DNA from: Pseudofrankia sp. DC12
GTDB taxonomy: Bacteria > Actinomycetota > Actinomycetes > Frankiales > Frankiaceae
Direction of reading: 5' to 3'
Length of the DNA: 64,000 nucleotides
Assembly: GCF_000966285.1 (NCBI RefSeq)
Contig: NZ_KQ031391.1
Span: 430,978-494,977 of the forward strand
Part shown: positions 1 to 8,308 of the stretch, piece after piece
Position numbering within the stretch: position 1 is the first letter of the stretch
How the letters are laid out: each line of letters opens with the position of its first letter
The notes under the pieces: model-generated
The model's input: the letters and a program-made list of their open reading frames with translations, nothing else
Database searches by the model: none
Told to the model about the DNA's origin: nothing
Position numbers and translations under genes: made by a program

Positions 1-225
1 CGGGCGCCCCGCGCACGCCAGAAGGGCGCAGCGCTGAGCGGTCAACCAGTTCGGGCCCGTGGCGACCGGGCGGGCCGGGCCGGCCGGCCGCTCGGACCAG
101 GAGCCGGGGTAGAGGGCGGCGTCGATGCCGGCCACGGCGAGGACGCCGATCTCGTGGGCGGCGGTCACCCCGGAGCCGGCCTCACACGGGCGCAACGTTC
201 GGGCAGCAAAGCTGCGAACGGCAGC
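1..225 (-). pseudogene. 3' remnant of a thiosulfate sulfurtransferase (rhodanese) gene
   Basis: The reverse strand reads a C-terminal rhodanese signature: GSGVTAAHEIGVLAVAGID, then LYPGSWSEW and RPVATG. These are the active-site-following segment and the closing segment of SseA-type thiosulfate sulfurtransferases. The catalytic loop is altered (RPCEAGSG where the family has a YCGSG-like loop). There is no start codon: the frame is open back to the stop codon of the carboxylesterase at 226-228 and is in the same frame as that gene. It stays open to the left edge, past the point where the family normally ends. I read it as a decayed 3' fragment, not a working enzyme. A real gene using a non-standard start is less likely. 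Confidence 0.6.
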
Positions 226-1767
226 CTAGTGCAGCGGCAGGCCGGACCAGGCGGCATGCCGCGCGCCACCCGGGTGCTCGACGGCCGAGGCCGTGGCGCC
301 GAGCAGCAGCGTCGTCCGCCGGTCCGGGTCGTGGCGTGGCCAGGCGGGCAGGGCCGGCGTCGACGGGTCGCCGGTGCGGGCGAAGGCGAGCAGCGCGTCC
401 TGCCAGCGGGCGGCGGCACGGCGGGCCGGGTCCGGGCTCGTCCCGTCGGCGCGGCCCCAGGTCAGTGGCAGGTCGGCACCGTGCATCGCCGCCCGCCCGG
501 CGGTGACAGGGTCGAAGCGGAGGGTCCAGGACCGGCCGCCGGCGGCGTCCGCGGCGGCGGCGAGGCGGGTGGCGGGCAGCGCGAACATCGCGTCGGTGAG
601 CAGTGCGGACCGGCCGGCGGCCGGGTCGCCGGTCTCGCGGGCATAGAGGTCGAGCAGCGCCTGCCACCGGGCCTCGCCGAGTGTGCCCAGCGCGCGGCGC
701 TCCAGGCCGGCCGGGACGACCTCGGGCGCGAGCGCGAGGAACAGCTCGGCCTCGTCGCGGCACCAGGTGACCAGCAACGGCACGTCGCGCGCCGAGCCGG
801 CCGCGACCGCCGCCGTCGGCGCCACCGGCAGGACGGCCCCGTCGACGGACGGCGCGAACGGGTCGAGCCCGAGCCGCGCGCCAGGCAGCACCGACTCCGC
901 GAGCAGCGCCTCGCCCGCGCGGAGCAGCTCGACGGTCGACGCCCGCGCCGGCGGGTGGCCGACCAGGTGCAGGTAGCGGTGGCGGACGCGCTCGCTGTCG
1001 GCCTGGTCTCGCAGGTGGTGGGCGGTGCCGCTCTGCAGGACGGCGCGGTGGAACAGGCCCCGGGCGTCCGGCGCGCCCAGCAGCGCGCCCACGTACATCG
1101 CCCCGGCGGACTCCCCGAAGACGGTCACCAGGGCTGGGTCGCCGCCGAACGCCGTGGCCGCGGCCCGCACCCAGCGCAGCGCCGCGAGCTGGTCGAGCAG
1201 GGCGAGGTTGCCGGTGCCCGGCTGCGGGGCAAGGGCGAGGTGGCCCCACGGGCCGAGCCGGTAGTTGAGCGTCACGACGACGACGTCGCCACGGGCGGCG
1301 AGCCGCGCGCCGTCGAACGAGCTGCCGGCGCCGCTCACGAAGCCACCGCCGTGGATCCAGACCAGCACCGGCCGCGGCGGCCCAGCCGGCCCGGGCGACC
1401 AGACGTTCAGGTAGAGGCAGTCCTCGCTGCCGCGCGGCTCCCGGCCGCGGCGCGCGGGGGCCCGCAGCCCCGGCAACCGCAGCTGGGGGCCGGTCGGGCC
1501 GAACGCCGAGCAGTCTCGCTCGCCGGCCCAGGGCTCCGGCGGCTCCGGGGCCTGGAACCGCCGCTCCCCGACCGGCGCGGCGGCGTAGGGCAGGCCACGC
1601 CACACCCGCACGGCGCCCAGGTCGACGCCCCGTGCGACGCCCCACGGCAGCCGCACCGCCGCCCGGTCCTCGGCCTCCCCAGCGTCGCGGACGTCAGGCG
1701 CGCGGATCCGATCCCCTCGGCCGGCCCAGCCGGGCACGCTTCCCGGCAACGAAGACAGACCGGACAC
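226..1767 (-). CDS. Type B carboxylesterase
   Basis: Serine hydrolase of the type B carboxylesterase/lipase family, probably cytoplasmic, hydrolysing carboxylic esters. Counting from the chosen start, the oxyanion-hole motif HGGGF is near residues 139-143 and the nucleophile elbow GESAG near 218-222. The conserved SEDCLYLNVW block lies ahead of them. The acid residue is probably in CRDEAELF and the catalytic His in MHGADLP. A GTG at 1767 is preferred because AGGGAGG lies 9 bases upstream; an ATG at 1911 would add 48 Arg/Pro-rich residues. The gene is divergent from the MFS exporter at 2022. Its 3' end abuts a rhodanese remnant in the same frame. Substrate unknown. Confidence 0.85.
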   Translation of the reverse strand: MSGLSSLPGSVPGWAGRGDRIRAPDVRDAGEAEDRAAVRLPWGVARGVDLGAVRVWRGLPYAAAPVGERRFQAPEPPEPWAGERDCSAFGPTGPQLRLPGLRAPARRGREPRGSEDCLYLNVWSPGPAGPPRPVLVWIHGGGFVSGAGSSFDGARLAARGDVVVVTLNYRLGPWGHLALAPQPGTGNLALLDQLAALRWVRAAATAFGGDPALVTVFGESAGAMYVGALLGAPDARGLFHRAVLQSGTAHHLRDQADSERVRHRYLHLVGHPPARASTVELLRAGEALLAESVLPGARLGLDPFAPSVDGAVLPVAPTAAVAAGSARDVPLLVTWCRDEAELFLALAPEVVPAGLERRALGTLGEARWQALLDLYARETGDPAAGRSALLTDAMFALPATRLAAAADAAGGRSWTLRFDPVTAGRAAMHGADLPLTWGRADGTSPDPARRAAARWQDALLAFARTGDPSTPALPAWPRHDPDRRTTLLLGATASAVEHPGGARHAAWSGLPLH

Positions 1768-2021
1768 CGGCGATGCCTCCCTGCCAGATTCGGCGACCCG
1801 CCGCGGCGGCCCCTCGCCAGTAAAGCCCCCGTGGCGACGGCGACCGATCAGGGGCGCGGCCGGCACCCGACAGGTCCGCCGGACCGGTCGACCAAACGGA
1901 ATGAGCGTCACGGCCGGGACACAGGGTTGAAGCGGAGGGAGGTTCCGGTTGTCGGTAATATGCGGAGCACGATTCCGCTTCGACGGGATCGCCTCCCTCT
2001 TCTCGTCGCGATCGGAGCACC

Positions 2022-3581
2022 ATGTCCGCCGAACCCGGCATCGGCCCGTCCAGACCCGGCGCGGCCGCGCCTGTCAGCGGGGCGGCCGCCGCCAGCGCGG
2101 GCACACAGCACCACGTGCGTGCGCCGGGGCGCGGAAACCCGACACTGATCTTCCTCACGCTGGCGCTCGGCGCGGGTGCCTACACGGTGCTGCAGTCGAT
2201 GGTGCTGCCGGCGCTGCCCACCATCCAGCGCGATGTGCACACCTCGCAGGTGGGTGTCACCTGGCTGCTGACGGCGTTCCTGCTGTCCGCGTCGATCGCG
2301 ACGCCGATCCTCGGCCGGGTCGGCGACCTGTTCGGCAAGCGGCTGATGCTCCTCATCGTCTTCGCCGCGCTCAGCGTCGGCTCGCTGCTCGCCGGGGTCT
2401 CCAACTCGATCGGCCTGCTGATCCTGGCCCGGGTCATCCAGGGCCTAGCCGGCGCGATCTTCCCGCTGTCGTACGGGATCATCCGGGACGAGTTCCCGCC
2501 CGCGCGGGTGCCGGCGGCGATCGGCCTGATGTCGGCGATGCTCGGCATCGGCAGCGGCCTGGGCATCGTGCTCGCCGGACCGATCATCAACGCCTTCTCC
2601 TGGCACTGGCTGTTCTGGTTCCCCCTGATGGTCTCGGTGCTGGCGCTGGCGGCGACGGCCGTCTTCGTGCCGGAGTCACCGGTGCGGGCTCGCGGGACGG
2701 TGAACCTCGGCGCGGCCGTGGCCCTGGCCGCCTGGCTGGTCGCGCTGCTGCTCGGGCTGTCGCAGGGAACCAGCTGGGGCTGGACCGCGCCGGGCACGCT
2801 GGGCCTGTTCGCCGGCGCCGTCGTGACGTTCGCGCTGTGGGTCTGGGTGGAGAGCCGCTCGGCCGTGCCGCTGATCGACCTGAAGATGATGCGGATCCCG
2901 GCGGTGTGGTGGACCAACGTCGCCGCCCTGCTGCTCGGCGTCGGCATGTACTCGACGTTCATCGTGGTGCCGCCGCTCATGCAGACTCCGCGGCGGATCG
3001 GGTACGGCCTCGGCGCCTCGGTCACGCAGTCGGGCCTCTACATGCTGCCGAGCACCGCTGCGATGCTGGTCATCAGCCTGTACATCGGGCGGCTCACCAG
3101 CCGGTTCGGCGCCAAGCCGCCGCTGGTCGTTGGCTGCCTGCTCACGGCGGCGTCGTTCGTGCTTCTGACGGTGGCGCACGACCAGCCGTGGAACTTCATC
3201 GTGATGACGGCCATCCAGGGCATCGGCATCGGGCTCGCGTTCTCCTCCATGGCCAACCTGATCATCGCGGCGGTGCCGATCGAGGCGACCGGCGCGGCGA
3301 CCGGCATGAACTCCAACATCCGCACCATCGGCGGATCCATCGGCAGCGGTGTCGTCGCCAGCCTGCTGGCCGCCGGAACGCTGCCGAGCGGGTACCCGAA
3401 GGAGTCGGGCTACACCGTCAGCATGATCGTGCTGGTCATCGCGACCGTGGTCGCGGCGGTGGCCGCCGCCCTGGTGCCGGTCGCCCGGTCGCGCGCCGGG
3501 GGGTCGGGCCGGGCGGCCGAGGGCATCGTGGCCGAGCCCGCTGCCCCCGGCCAGCTGGCCTCCGAGCCGGCCGCCGGCTGA
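2022..3581 (+). CDS. MFS drug-efflux transporter, DHA2 (EmrB/QacA) type
   Basis: A 519-residue integral membrane protein with about 14 hydrophobic segments after a roughly 45-residue Ala/Pro-rich cytoplasmic N-terminus. The motif A-like loop GRVGDLFGKR follows the second helix, and the first helix pair (VLPALPTIQRD, WLLTAFLL) is typical of proton-driven drug:H+ antiporters of the DHA2 class. It ends 25 bases before a co-directional TetR regulator, the usual pairing of exporter and local repressor, so it probably exports a toxic compound that the regulator senses. Substrate unknown. Confidence 0.88.
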   Translation: MSAEPGIGPSRPGAAAPVSGAAAASAGTQHHVRAPGRGNPTLIFLTLALGAGAYTVLQSMVLPALPTIQRDVHTSQVGVTWLLTAFLLSASIATPILGRVGDLFGKRLMLLIVFAALSVGSLLAGVSNSIGLLILARVIQGLAGAIFPLSYGIIRDEFPPARVPAAIGLMSAMLGIGSGLGIVLAGPIINAFSWHWLFWFPLMVSVLALAATAVFVPESPVRARGTVNLGAAVALAAWLVALLLGLSQGTSWGWTAPGTLGLFAGAVVTFALWVWVESRSAVPLIDLKMMRIPAVWWTNVAALLLGVGMYSTFIVVPPLMQTPRRIGYGLGASVTQSGLYMLPSTAAMLVISLYIGRLTSRFGAKPPLVVGCLLTAASFVLLTVAHDQPWNFIVMTAIQGIGIGLAFSSMANLIIAAVPIEATGAATGMNSNIRTIGGSIGSGVVASLLAAGTLPSGYPKESGYTVSMIVLVIATVVAAVAAALVPVARSRAGGSGRAAEGIVAEPAAPGQLASEPAAG

Positions 3582-3606
3582 CCCGCCGATCACCTACGCT
3601 CGTCCC

Positions 3607-4350
3607 ATGACCACCACCGCGGCTCGTGCCCGGCCGGCCGCGCGGCCGGCGGCCACAGAGTCCGGCCCGGCGACCGCCGGGCCGGACTCTGTGGCCGCCG
3701 CGGACCACCCGAGCCGCGCGGAGCGCCTGCGCTGCGACGCCGCGCGCAACCGGGAGCGGGTGCTGGCCGCAGCGCTGGAGCTCTACCGGGAACACGGGCC
3801 GGCGTTCACGGTCGAGGAGGTCGCCACCCGGGCCGGCGTCGGGATCGGCACGATCTACCGCCGTTTCCCGACCAAGAGCGCGCTGCTCGACGAGCTGGCC
3901 CGGCCGTTCTTCGAGCGGCTGCTGACCACCGTGCAGGCCGCCCGGGCCCACCCGGTGCCGGCCGAGCGGCTGGAGACCTTCATCCGGGCGATGGCCGAGC
4001 AGCAGGCCGTCAACGGCATCCGGTCCGGCCGGCTGTGGGACACGACCGTTGCCCGGCCGCTGCGGGACGAGTACCTCCGCACCGTCGAGCTGATCCTGGC
4101 CGACGCGCGGGCTGGCGGTCGGGTCCGCGCGGACGTCGACCCGCACGACGTCGGCGTCCTCATCTGGACCGTCAGTGCCCTGGTCGACGCGACCGACCGG
4201 GCCGCGGCCGAGATCTGGCGCCGCTACCTCGACCTGGTCCTCGACAGCCTGCGCCCGGGCGGCGACCGGCCGCTGGCCACCCGGCCGATCACGGCGGCCG
4301 ACTGGGAGAGCCTGGTCGTCGCCGGCCCGGTGCTGCGCCTCGGCGGCTGA
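3607..4350 (+). CDS. TetR/AcrR family transcriptional regulator
   Basis: One-component repressor. The N-terminal helix-turn-helix reads RERVLAAALELYREHG, then FTVEEVATRAGVGIGTIYRRFPTK, near residues 49-95 of the ATG-initiated product. A variable ligand-binding domain follows and ends near residue 247. The first 35 residues are Ala/Pro-rich and unusual for the family, and they contain a perfect 20-bp inverted repeat (3651-3696), so the true start may lie downstream (for example GTG at 3691). Position directly after the MFS exporter suggests it controls that gene and itself. It converges on the yccF-like gene. Confidence 0.87.
   Translation: MTTTAARARPAARPAATESGPATAGPDSVAAADHPSRAERLRCDAARNRERVLAAALELYREHGPAFTVEEVATRAGVGIGTIYRRFPTKSALLDELARPFFERLLTTVQAARAHPVPAERLETFIRAMAEQQAVNGIRSGRLWDTTVARPLRDEYLRTVELILADARAGGRVRADVDPHDVGVLIWTVSALVDATDRAAAEIWRRYLDLVLDSLRPGGDRPLATRPITAADWESLVVAGPVLRLGG
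3651..3696. repeat. Perfect 20-bp inverted repeat with 6-base loop
   Basis: GGCCACAGAGTCCGGCCCGG at 3651-3670 is exactly complementary to 3677-3696, with loop CGACCG. It starts 70 bases after the MFS stop and lies inside the first codons of the TetR gene. It could act as a terminator or attenuator of the exporter transcript, or as an operator for the regulator. No T-run follows it. Confidence 0.8.
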
Positions 4351-4362
4351 GCCGCCGGCGCG

Positions 4363-4737
4363 CTAGGCGACCTCGACGATCTTCTTCCCGAGCGGCAGCA
4401 GCGACACCGGGATCAGCTTGAAGTTGGCCAGGCCCAGCGGAATCCCGATGACCGTGAGGCACAGCAGCACCCCGGTGACCAGGTGGCCGATGGCCAGCCA
4501 CCACCCGGCGACGATGAACCACAGCACGTTGCCGATCAGCGACGGCGCGCCGGCCGACGGGTCGTCGACCACCGTCCGGCCAAACGGCCACAGCGCGTAG
4601 TTCGCGATCCGCAGCGACGCGAACCCGAACGGGATCGTCACGATCAGCACGAAGCACACCAGCGCGGCGACCGCGTACCCGATGGCCATCCACAGGCCGC
4701 ACAGCACCAGCCAGATGAGGTTCAGCAGCAGCCGCAT
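4363..4737 (-). CDS. yccF: YccF domain-containing inner-membrane protein
   Basis: A 124-residue protein made of two copies of the YccF domain. It starts MRLLLNLIWLVLCGLWMAIG, has four strong hydrophobic segments, and carries the repeated pair TIPFG(F)A...ALWPFGR and GIPLG(L)A...LLPLGKK that marks this family. It is a predicted cytoplasmic-membrane protein of unknown molecular role. The ATG at 4737 was chosen because it matches the family N-terminus. It is convergent with the TetR gene; the stops lie 13 bases apart around a small GGCGGC-TGA-GCCGCC hairpin. Confidence 0.85.
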   Translation of the reverse strand: MRLLLNLIWLVLCGLWMAIGYAVAALVCFVLIVTIPFGFASLRIANYALWPFGRTVVDDPSAGAPSLIGNVLWFIVAGWWLAIGHLVTGVLLCLTVIGIPLGLANFKLIPVSLLPLGKKIVEVA

Positions 4738-4951
4738 CAGCGTTCCCTTCGCGCCCGTCCACCTTCGATTAGACCGCCGGTCCCGGTGGAACCGCCAGTC
4801 GACCGGCGGACACACCCCTAACCGGTCCAACGCAGTATCCGGCGACGGACCAGGGCATCTCCCACCATGTCCGGCAGGCGTCAGCCGGCCCGGCCGGCGG
4901 ACCGGGCCACGGCGGGCGATAGGTCGGTGGCACAGCGGGTAAAGCCTGACC

Positions 4952-5131
4952 ATGAGCCTCTCGTTCGGCTGGCGGCGCCGGCCGCCGTGGACACCGGCCC
5001 GGCTCACGACGGAGCCGCCGGAGCCGCACCCCTGGCGTCGCCCTGACCCGGAGGTCCCGCTGAGCCCGGCCCTGCCGCCCGACCCGGCCCCGCCGGAGCC
5101 GCCGCACCACCGCTCCAGGGCGGCCCGGTGA
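4952..5131 (+). CDS. Small Pro/Arg-rich ORF coupled to the flavin monooxygenase
   Basis: ATG at 4952 opens a 59-codon frame rich in Pro and Arg (MSLSFGWRRRPPW..., then PP-x-P repeats). Its TGA (5129-5131) overlaps the GTG start of the monooxygenase (5128-5130) in a GTGA junction typical of translational coupling. No recognised domain. It may be a leader peptide, a small partner protein, or chance. Upstream it has only a weak Shine-Dalgarno match. Confidence 0.35.
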   Translation: MSLSFGWRRRPPWTPARLTTEPPEPHPWRRPDPEVPLSPALPPDPAPPEPPHHRSRAAR

Positions 5132-6432
5132 CGGCCGGACCGGGCGCGGACGCCGACGTCTGCGTGGTCGGCGCCGGGCCGGCCGGCCTGATGCTCGGGC
5201 TGCTCCTCGCCCGCGCGGGGGTCCGGGTGACCGTCCTGGAGAAGCACCCCGACTTCCTGCGCGACTTCCGCGGCGACACGGTCCACCCGTCGACGCTCGA
5301 CGTGCTCGCCGAGCTGGGTTTCGAGGAACGCGTCGCCGGGCTGCCGGGCCGCCGCGTCCGCGAGCTGACCGCGTCCTACGCCGACGGCACCTTCCGCGTC
5401 GCCGACTTCACCCGGCTGCGGGTGCCGCACCCGTACGTGCTCTTCCTGCCGCAGTGGGACCTGCTGGAGATGCTCGCGGCGGCCGCCGCCGAGTACCCCG
5501 GCTTCACGCTGCTGCGCTCCCACGAGGTGACCGAACTGCTGTTCGACGGCCTGGGCGGGCCGGCCAGCGGGGTCGTCGCGCTGGCCGCGGACGGCCGGCG
5601 GACCGAGGTGCGGGCCCGGCTGGTCGTCGCGGCGGACGGGCGGCGCTCGGTGGTCCGCGACGCGCTCGTCCGGGCCGGCCGCGGCCTGTCGCGACGCGAG
5701 TTCGGGGCGCCGATGGACGTGCTGTGGTTCCGGGTGCCGCGCTGGCCCGAGGACCCGGAGGGCCTCGCCGCCCAGATCGGCGCCGGCCGGCTGCTCATCA
5801 TGATCGACCGGGGCCACTACTGGCAGACGGCGTACGTCATCCCCAAGGGCGGGCGGCAGACGGTCCTCGCCGCCGGGCTCGACGCGCTGCGTGCCACGGT
5901 CATCGAGCTGGCGCCCTGGCTGCGCGGCCGGGCCGGCGCCGTCGCCGACTGGGACGACGTCAGCTTCCTGGAGGTGCGGGTCGACCGCCTGCGCCGCTGG
6001 CACTCCCCCGGTGTCCTCCTGATCGGCGACGCGGCCCATGCGATGTCACCGGTCGGCGGCGTCGGCATCAACCTCGCCGTCCAGGACGCCGTCGCCGCGG
6101 CCCGGATGCTCGCCGGCCCGCTGCGCGGCGGCGCGGGCGCGGCGGAGCTCGCGCCCGTGCTCACCCGGTTCCAGCGCCGGCGGATGCTCCCGACCATGGG
6201 CACCCAGCTGTTGCAGCGCTGGGCCGCCCGCGGCGTCATCGGCCCGACGCTGCGCGCCGACGTCCCGGTCCGGGCCCCGGCCGCCGTCCGCCTGATGGAC
6301 CGCCTGCCGTTCCTGCGCGTTCTGCCGGCCTGGGTCGTCGGCGTCGGGCTGCTGCCGGAGCGGATGCCTCCGGCCGCGGCGGCGCCGTCGGCGCGAGCGG
6401 CGGCGCGTCAGGACCTGCCCACCGCTCGGTAA
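5128..6432 (+). CDS. FAD-dependent monooxygenase (group A, PHBH fold)
   Basis: NAD(P)H- and FAD-dependent aromatic hydroxylase-like enzyme of 434 residues. The N-terminal dinucleotide-binding motif is VVGAGPAGLMLGLLLARAG near residues 12-31. The family motif DG(R)R(S)xVR appears as AADGRRSVVRD near 170. The second FAD motif GDAAHAMSPVGGVGINLAVQD lies near 304. These are the hallmarks of p-hydroxybenzoate hydroxylase-type flavoproteins, which insert oxygen into phenolic or polyketide substrates. The GTG start overlaps the preceding small ORF. No pathway partner is adjacent apart from that ORF, so the substrate is unknown. Confidence 0.87.
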   Translation: MTAGPGADADVCVVGAGPAGLMLGLLLARAGVRVTVLEKHPDFLRDFRGDTVHPSTLDVLAELGFEERVAGLPGRRVRELTASYADGTFRVADFTRLRVPHPYVLFLPQWDLLEMLAAAAAEYPGFTLLRSHEVTELLFDGLGGPASGVVALAADGRRTEVRARLVVAADGRRSVVRDALVRAGRGLSRREFGAPMDVLWFRVPRWPEDPEGLAAQIGAGRLLIMIDRGHYWQTAYVIPKGGRQTVLAAGLDALRATVIELAPWLRGRAGAVADWDDVSFLEVRVDRLRRWHSPGVLLIGDAAHAMSPVGGVGINLAVQDAVAAARMLAGPLRGGAGAAELAPVLTRFQRRRMLPTMGTQLLQRWAARGVIGPTLRADVPVRAPAAVRLMDRLPFLRVLPAWVVGVGLLPERMPPAAAAPSARAAARQDLPTAR

Positions 6433-6466
6433 CCGCCGACGCGGGCTCCCGGACGGGCGGGAGGCC

Positions 6467-7567
6467 TCAGGCCGGCTCGGTGTCGCCGTCGACGACCGTG
6501 TCAGCGGGGGCCAGGTCCTCCCGCAGTCCTTTGAACGACGGGTGGCGCATCCGGCCGTCCGCGGTCCAGTGGGCGTACGCGACCTCGGCCACCAGCTCGG
6601 GGCGCACCCAGACAGCGGCGCGCACGTGCGCGTCCGGCACGTCGACGAAGGGCGGCTGGTCGCAGCGCAGCGGCGCCAGCAGCCGGCCGAGCAGGTCGAG
6701 GGTGGTGTCCGAGAAGCCGGTGCCGACGTGCCCGGCGTACCGGAACGTCGGCCCGTCAGGCGCGGCCTCGTGCGGGCGCTCGGCGACGCCGATGAGCAGC
6801 GAGCCGACCCGGTCCGCTCGCCGGCCGGCGCCCGGCTCCCAGCCGCCGATGACGACGGACTGCGTGCGGGTGTTCTTCACCTTGACCCAGTCGAAGCCCC
6901 GCCGGCCGGGCAGATAGGCCGCCGAGCGCCGCTTGGCGACGACGCCCTCCAGCCCGGCAGCGGCGCTCGCCCGCAGTACGTCGGGTCCCTCGCCCACCAG
7001 CGCCTCGGACAACGCCAGCCCCGGCAGGCCGGCCAGCAGCGCCCGGCGCTCGTCGTAGGACCGGGCGGTGGTCAGCTGCCCGTCCAGGAAGAGCAGGTCG
7101 AAGACCAGATAGCTGACCGGGATCCGGCCGGCGAGCCGGCGGGCGGCGGCCGCGTCGGTGACGTGCATCCGGTGGGCAAGCAGGCCGAAGTCGGGCGTGC
7201 CGTCCGGGCCGAAGGCGACGATCTCGCCGTCGAGCACGGCCTGGGTCGGCCCGAGCGCCACGCCCAGGGCGCGCAGCTCGGGGAACGCCACGGTCACGTC
7301 CCGGCCGGTGCGGCTGCGGGCCAGCACCTGCCCACCGTCGACGAAGGCCAGCACCCGCATGCCGTCCCACTTGACCTCGTAGGCCCAGTCCGGCCCGGTC
7401 GGCAGCTCGCGGCCGGCGACGGCCCGCATCGGCGCGAGCGCGGTAGGCAGCGGCGCGCGGGCCGGCCCGGCGCCGCGGCCGGGCTCCGGGGCTCCGGCCG
7501 CGTCGCGGCCGGCGCTGGGCCCGCGCGGGGCGTCCCCGGTCACGGTGTCTCCCCGGTCATGGCACAT
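6467..7567 (-). CDS. ATP-dependent DNA ligase (LigC/LigD ligase-domain type)
   Basis: Nucleotidyltransferase that seals DNA nicks using ATP. Motif I is EVKWDGMR with the adenylated Lys at about residue 66 from the ATG at 7567. Motif III/IIIa appears as SYLVFDLLFLDG, motif IV as EGVVAKR and motif V as WVKVKN. A C-terminal OB-fold follows (GGWEPGAGRRADRVGSLLIGV, ending with the PSFKGLRED signature seen in LigC/LigD). It lacks the LigD polymerase and phosphoesterase domains, so it is a stand-alone ligase of about 366 residues, probably for repair or end-joining. No ku gene is next to it in this window. An alternative GTG start lies at 7543. Confidence 0.88.
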   Translation of the reverse strand: MCHDRGDTVTGDAPRGPSAGRDAAGAPEPGRGAGPARAPLPTALAPMRAVAGRELPTGPDWAYEVKWDGMRVLAFVDGGQVLARSRTGRDVTVAFPELRALGVALGPTQAVLDGEIVAFGPDGTPDFGLLAHRMHVTDAAAARRLAGRIPVSYLVFDLLFLDGQLTTARSYDERRALLAGLPGLALSEALVGEGPDVLRASAAAGLEGVVAKRRSAAYLPGRRGFDWVKVKNTRTQSVVIGGWEPGAGRRADRVGSLLIGVAERPHEAAPDGPTFRYAGHVGTGFSDTTLDLLGRLLAPLRCDQPPFVDVPDAHVRAAVWVRPELVAEVAYAHWTADGRMRHPSFKGLREDLAPADTVVDGDTEPA

Positions 7568-7684
7568 CCCTACCCGACGCGTCCGAGCGCCGCCACGCTG
7601 GCGGCCCAGATCGGCTCGCACCGTGCTGATCCGGTAGAAAGGCGCAGGCCGTTGCCAACCGTGGCTGATGCGAACGAGGTGGTC

Positions 7685-8250
7685 ATGCCGGACTCCGCCG
7701 TCCTGCAGGTGCTGATCGGGCTCGCCCTGGTGTTCGCGGTCTTCAGCGTCGCGGTCTCCAGGGTGAACGAGACGGTCCTCGGGTTCCTCAACTACCGCGG
7801 CCGCCAGCTGGAGGCCGAGCTGCGCCGGCTCGCCTCCGAGAACGTCGAGCGCGACCCGGCCCTGCCGGCCGAGCCGGACTCGCCGGACGGCTCGACGGTG
7901 GGCCAGAGCATCGGCGCGGTCAGGGATCTCACCGCGGAGCTGCTCGACGGGCCGCTGCGCGGGCTGCGGACCGGCGGGCGCCCGTCCGTCCCGGCGGTCG
8001 GGGTGAGGGGGCCGTCGAGGCCGTCCGTGACATCGGGGCGCTGCAGATCCCGTTCGGCTGGACCCGCTCGCACGCGGCCTCCGACCCGCGGGCGCTGCCG
8101 CGCGACGCCGGCGGCTGGGCGCTGAAGGCCCTCGGCTGGCTGATCGCCGTCGCCGCGCTCGCCGCCGGCGCTCCGTTCTGGTTCGACCTGCTCGGCCGGC
8201 TGGTCAACATGCGCTCCACCGGTCCGAAGCCGAAGCCCGCTGACGGCTGA
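7685..8250 (+). pseudogene. Broken membrane-protein gene with internal deletion and frameshift
   Basis: The 5' frame encodes an N-terminal membrane helix (LQVLIGLALVFAVFSVAVS, then NETVLGFLNYRGRQLEAELR). The 3' part, in another frame, encodes IGALQIPFGWTR and a second helix ending GAPFWFDLLGRLVNMRSTG. Both halves look like the start and end of one conserved actinobacterial/cyanobacterial membrane-protein family that is usually much longer. The reading frame changes near 7985-8010 and the central domain is missing. The 5' frame on its own continues as Arg/Pro-rich nonsense to 8125. The gene has therefore lost its middle and is probably dead. A heptamer array sits at the end. Confidence 0.65.
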
Positions 8251-8267
8251 CGGCTGACGGCTGACGG
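8240..8267. repeat. Heptamer tandem repeat CTGACGG x4
   Basis: Four exact head-to-tail copies of CTGACGG overlap the stop codon of the broken membrane-protein gene. A related heptamer array (GGCTGGC) lies at 17704-17761. Replication slippage is the likely origin. Confidence 0.9.
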
Positions 8268-8308
8268 TCCGCGGCCGGCGGCGCACGCCTGACGGTTCGC
8301 CGGAGCGG

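Noticed and set aside
154-2148. 664-codon plus-strand frame
   Set aside because: Antisense shadow of the carboxylesterase; Arg/Gly/Pro-rich with no family motif, while the minus strand has complete catalytic motifs.
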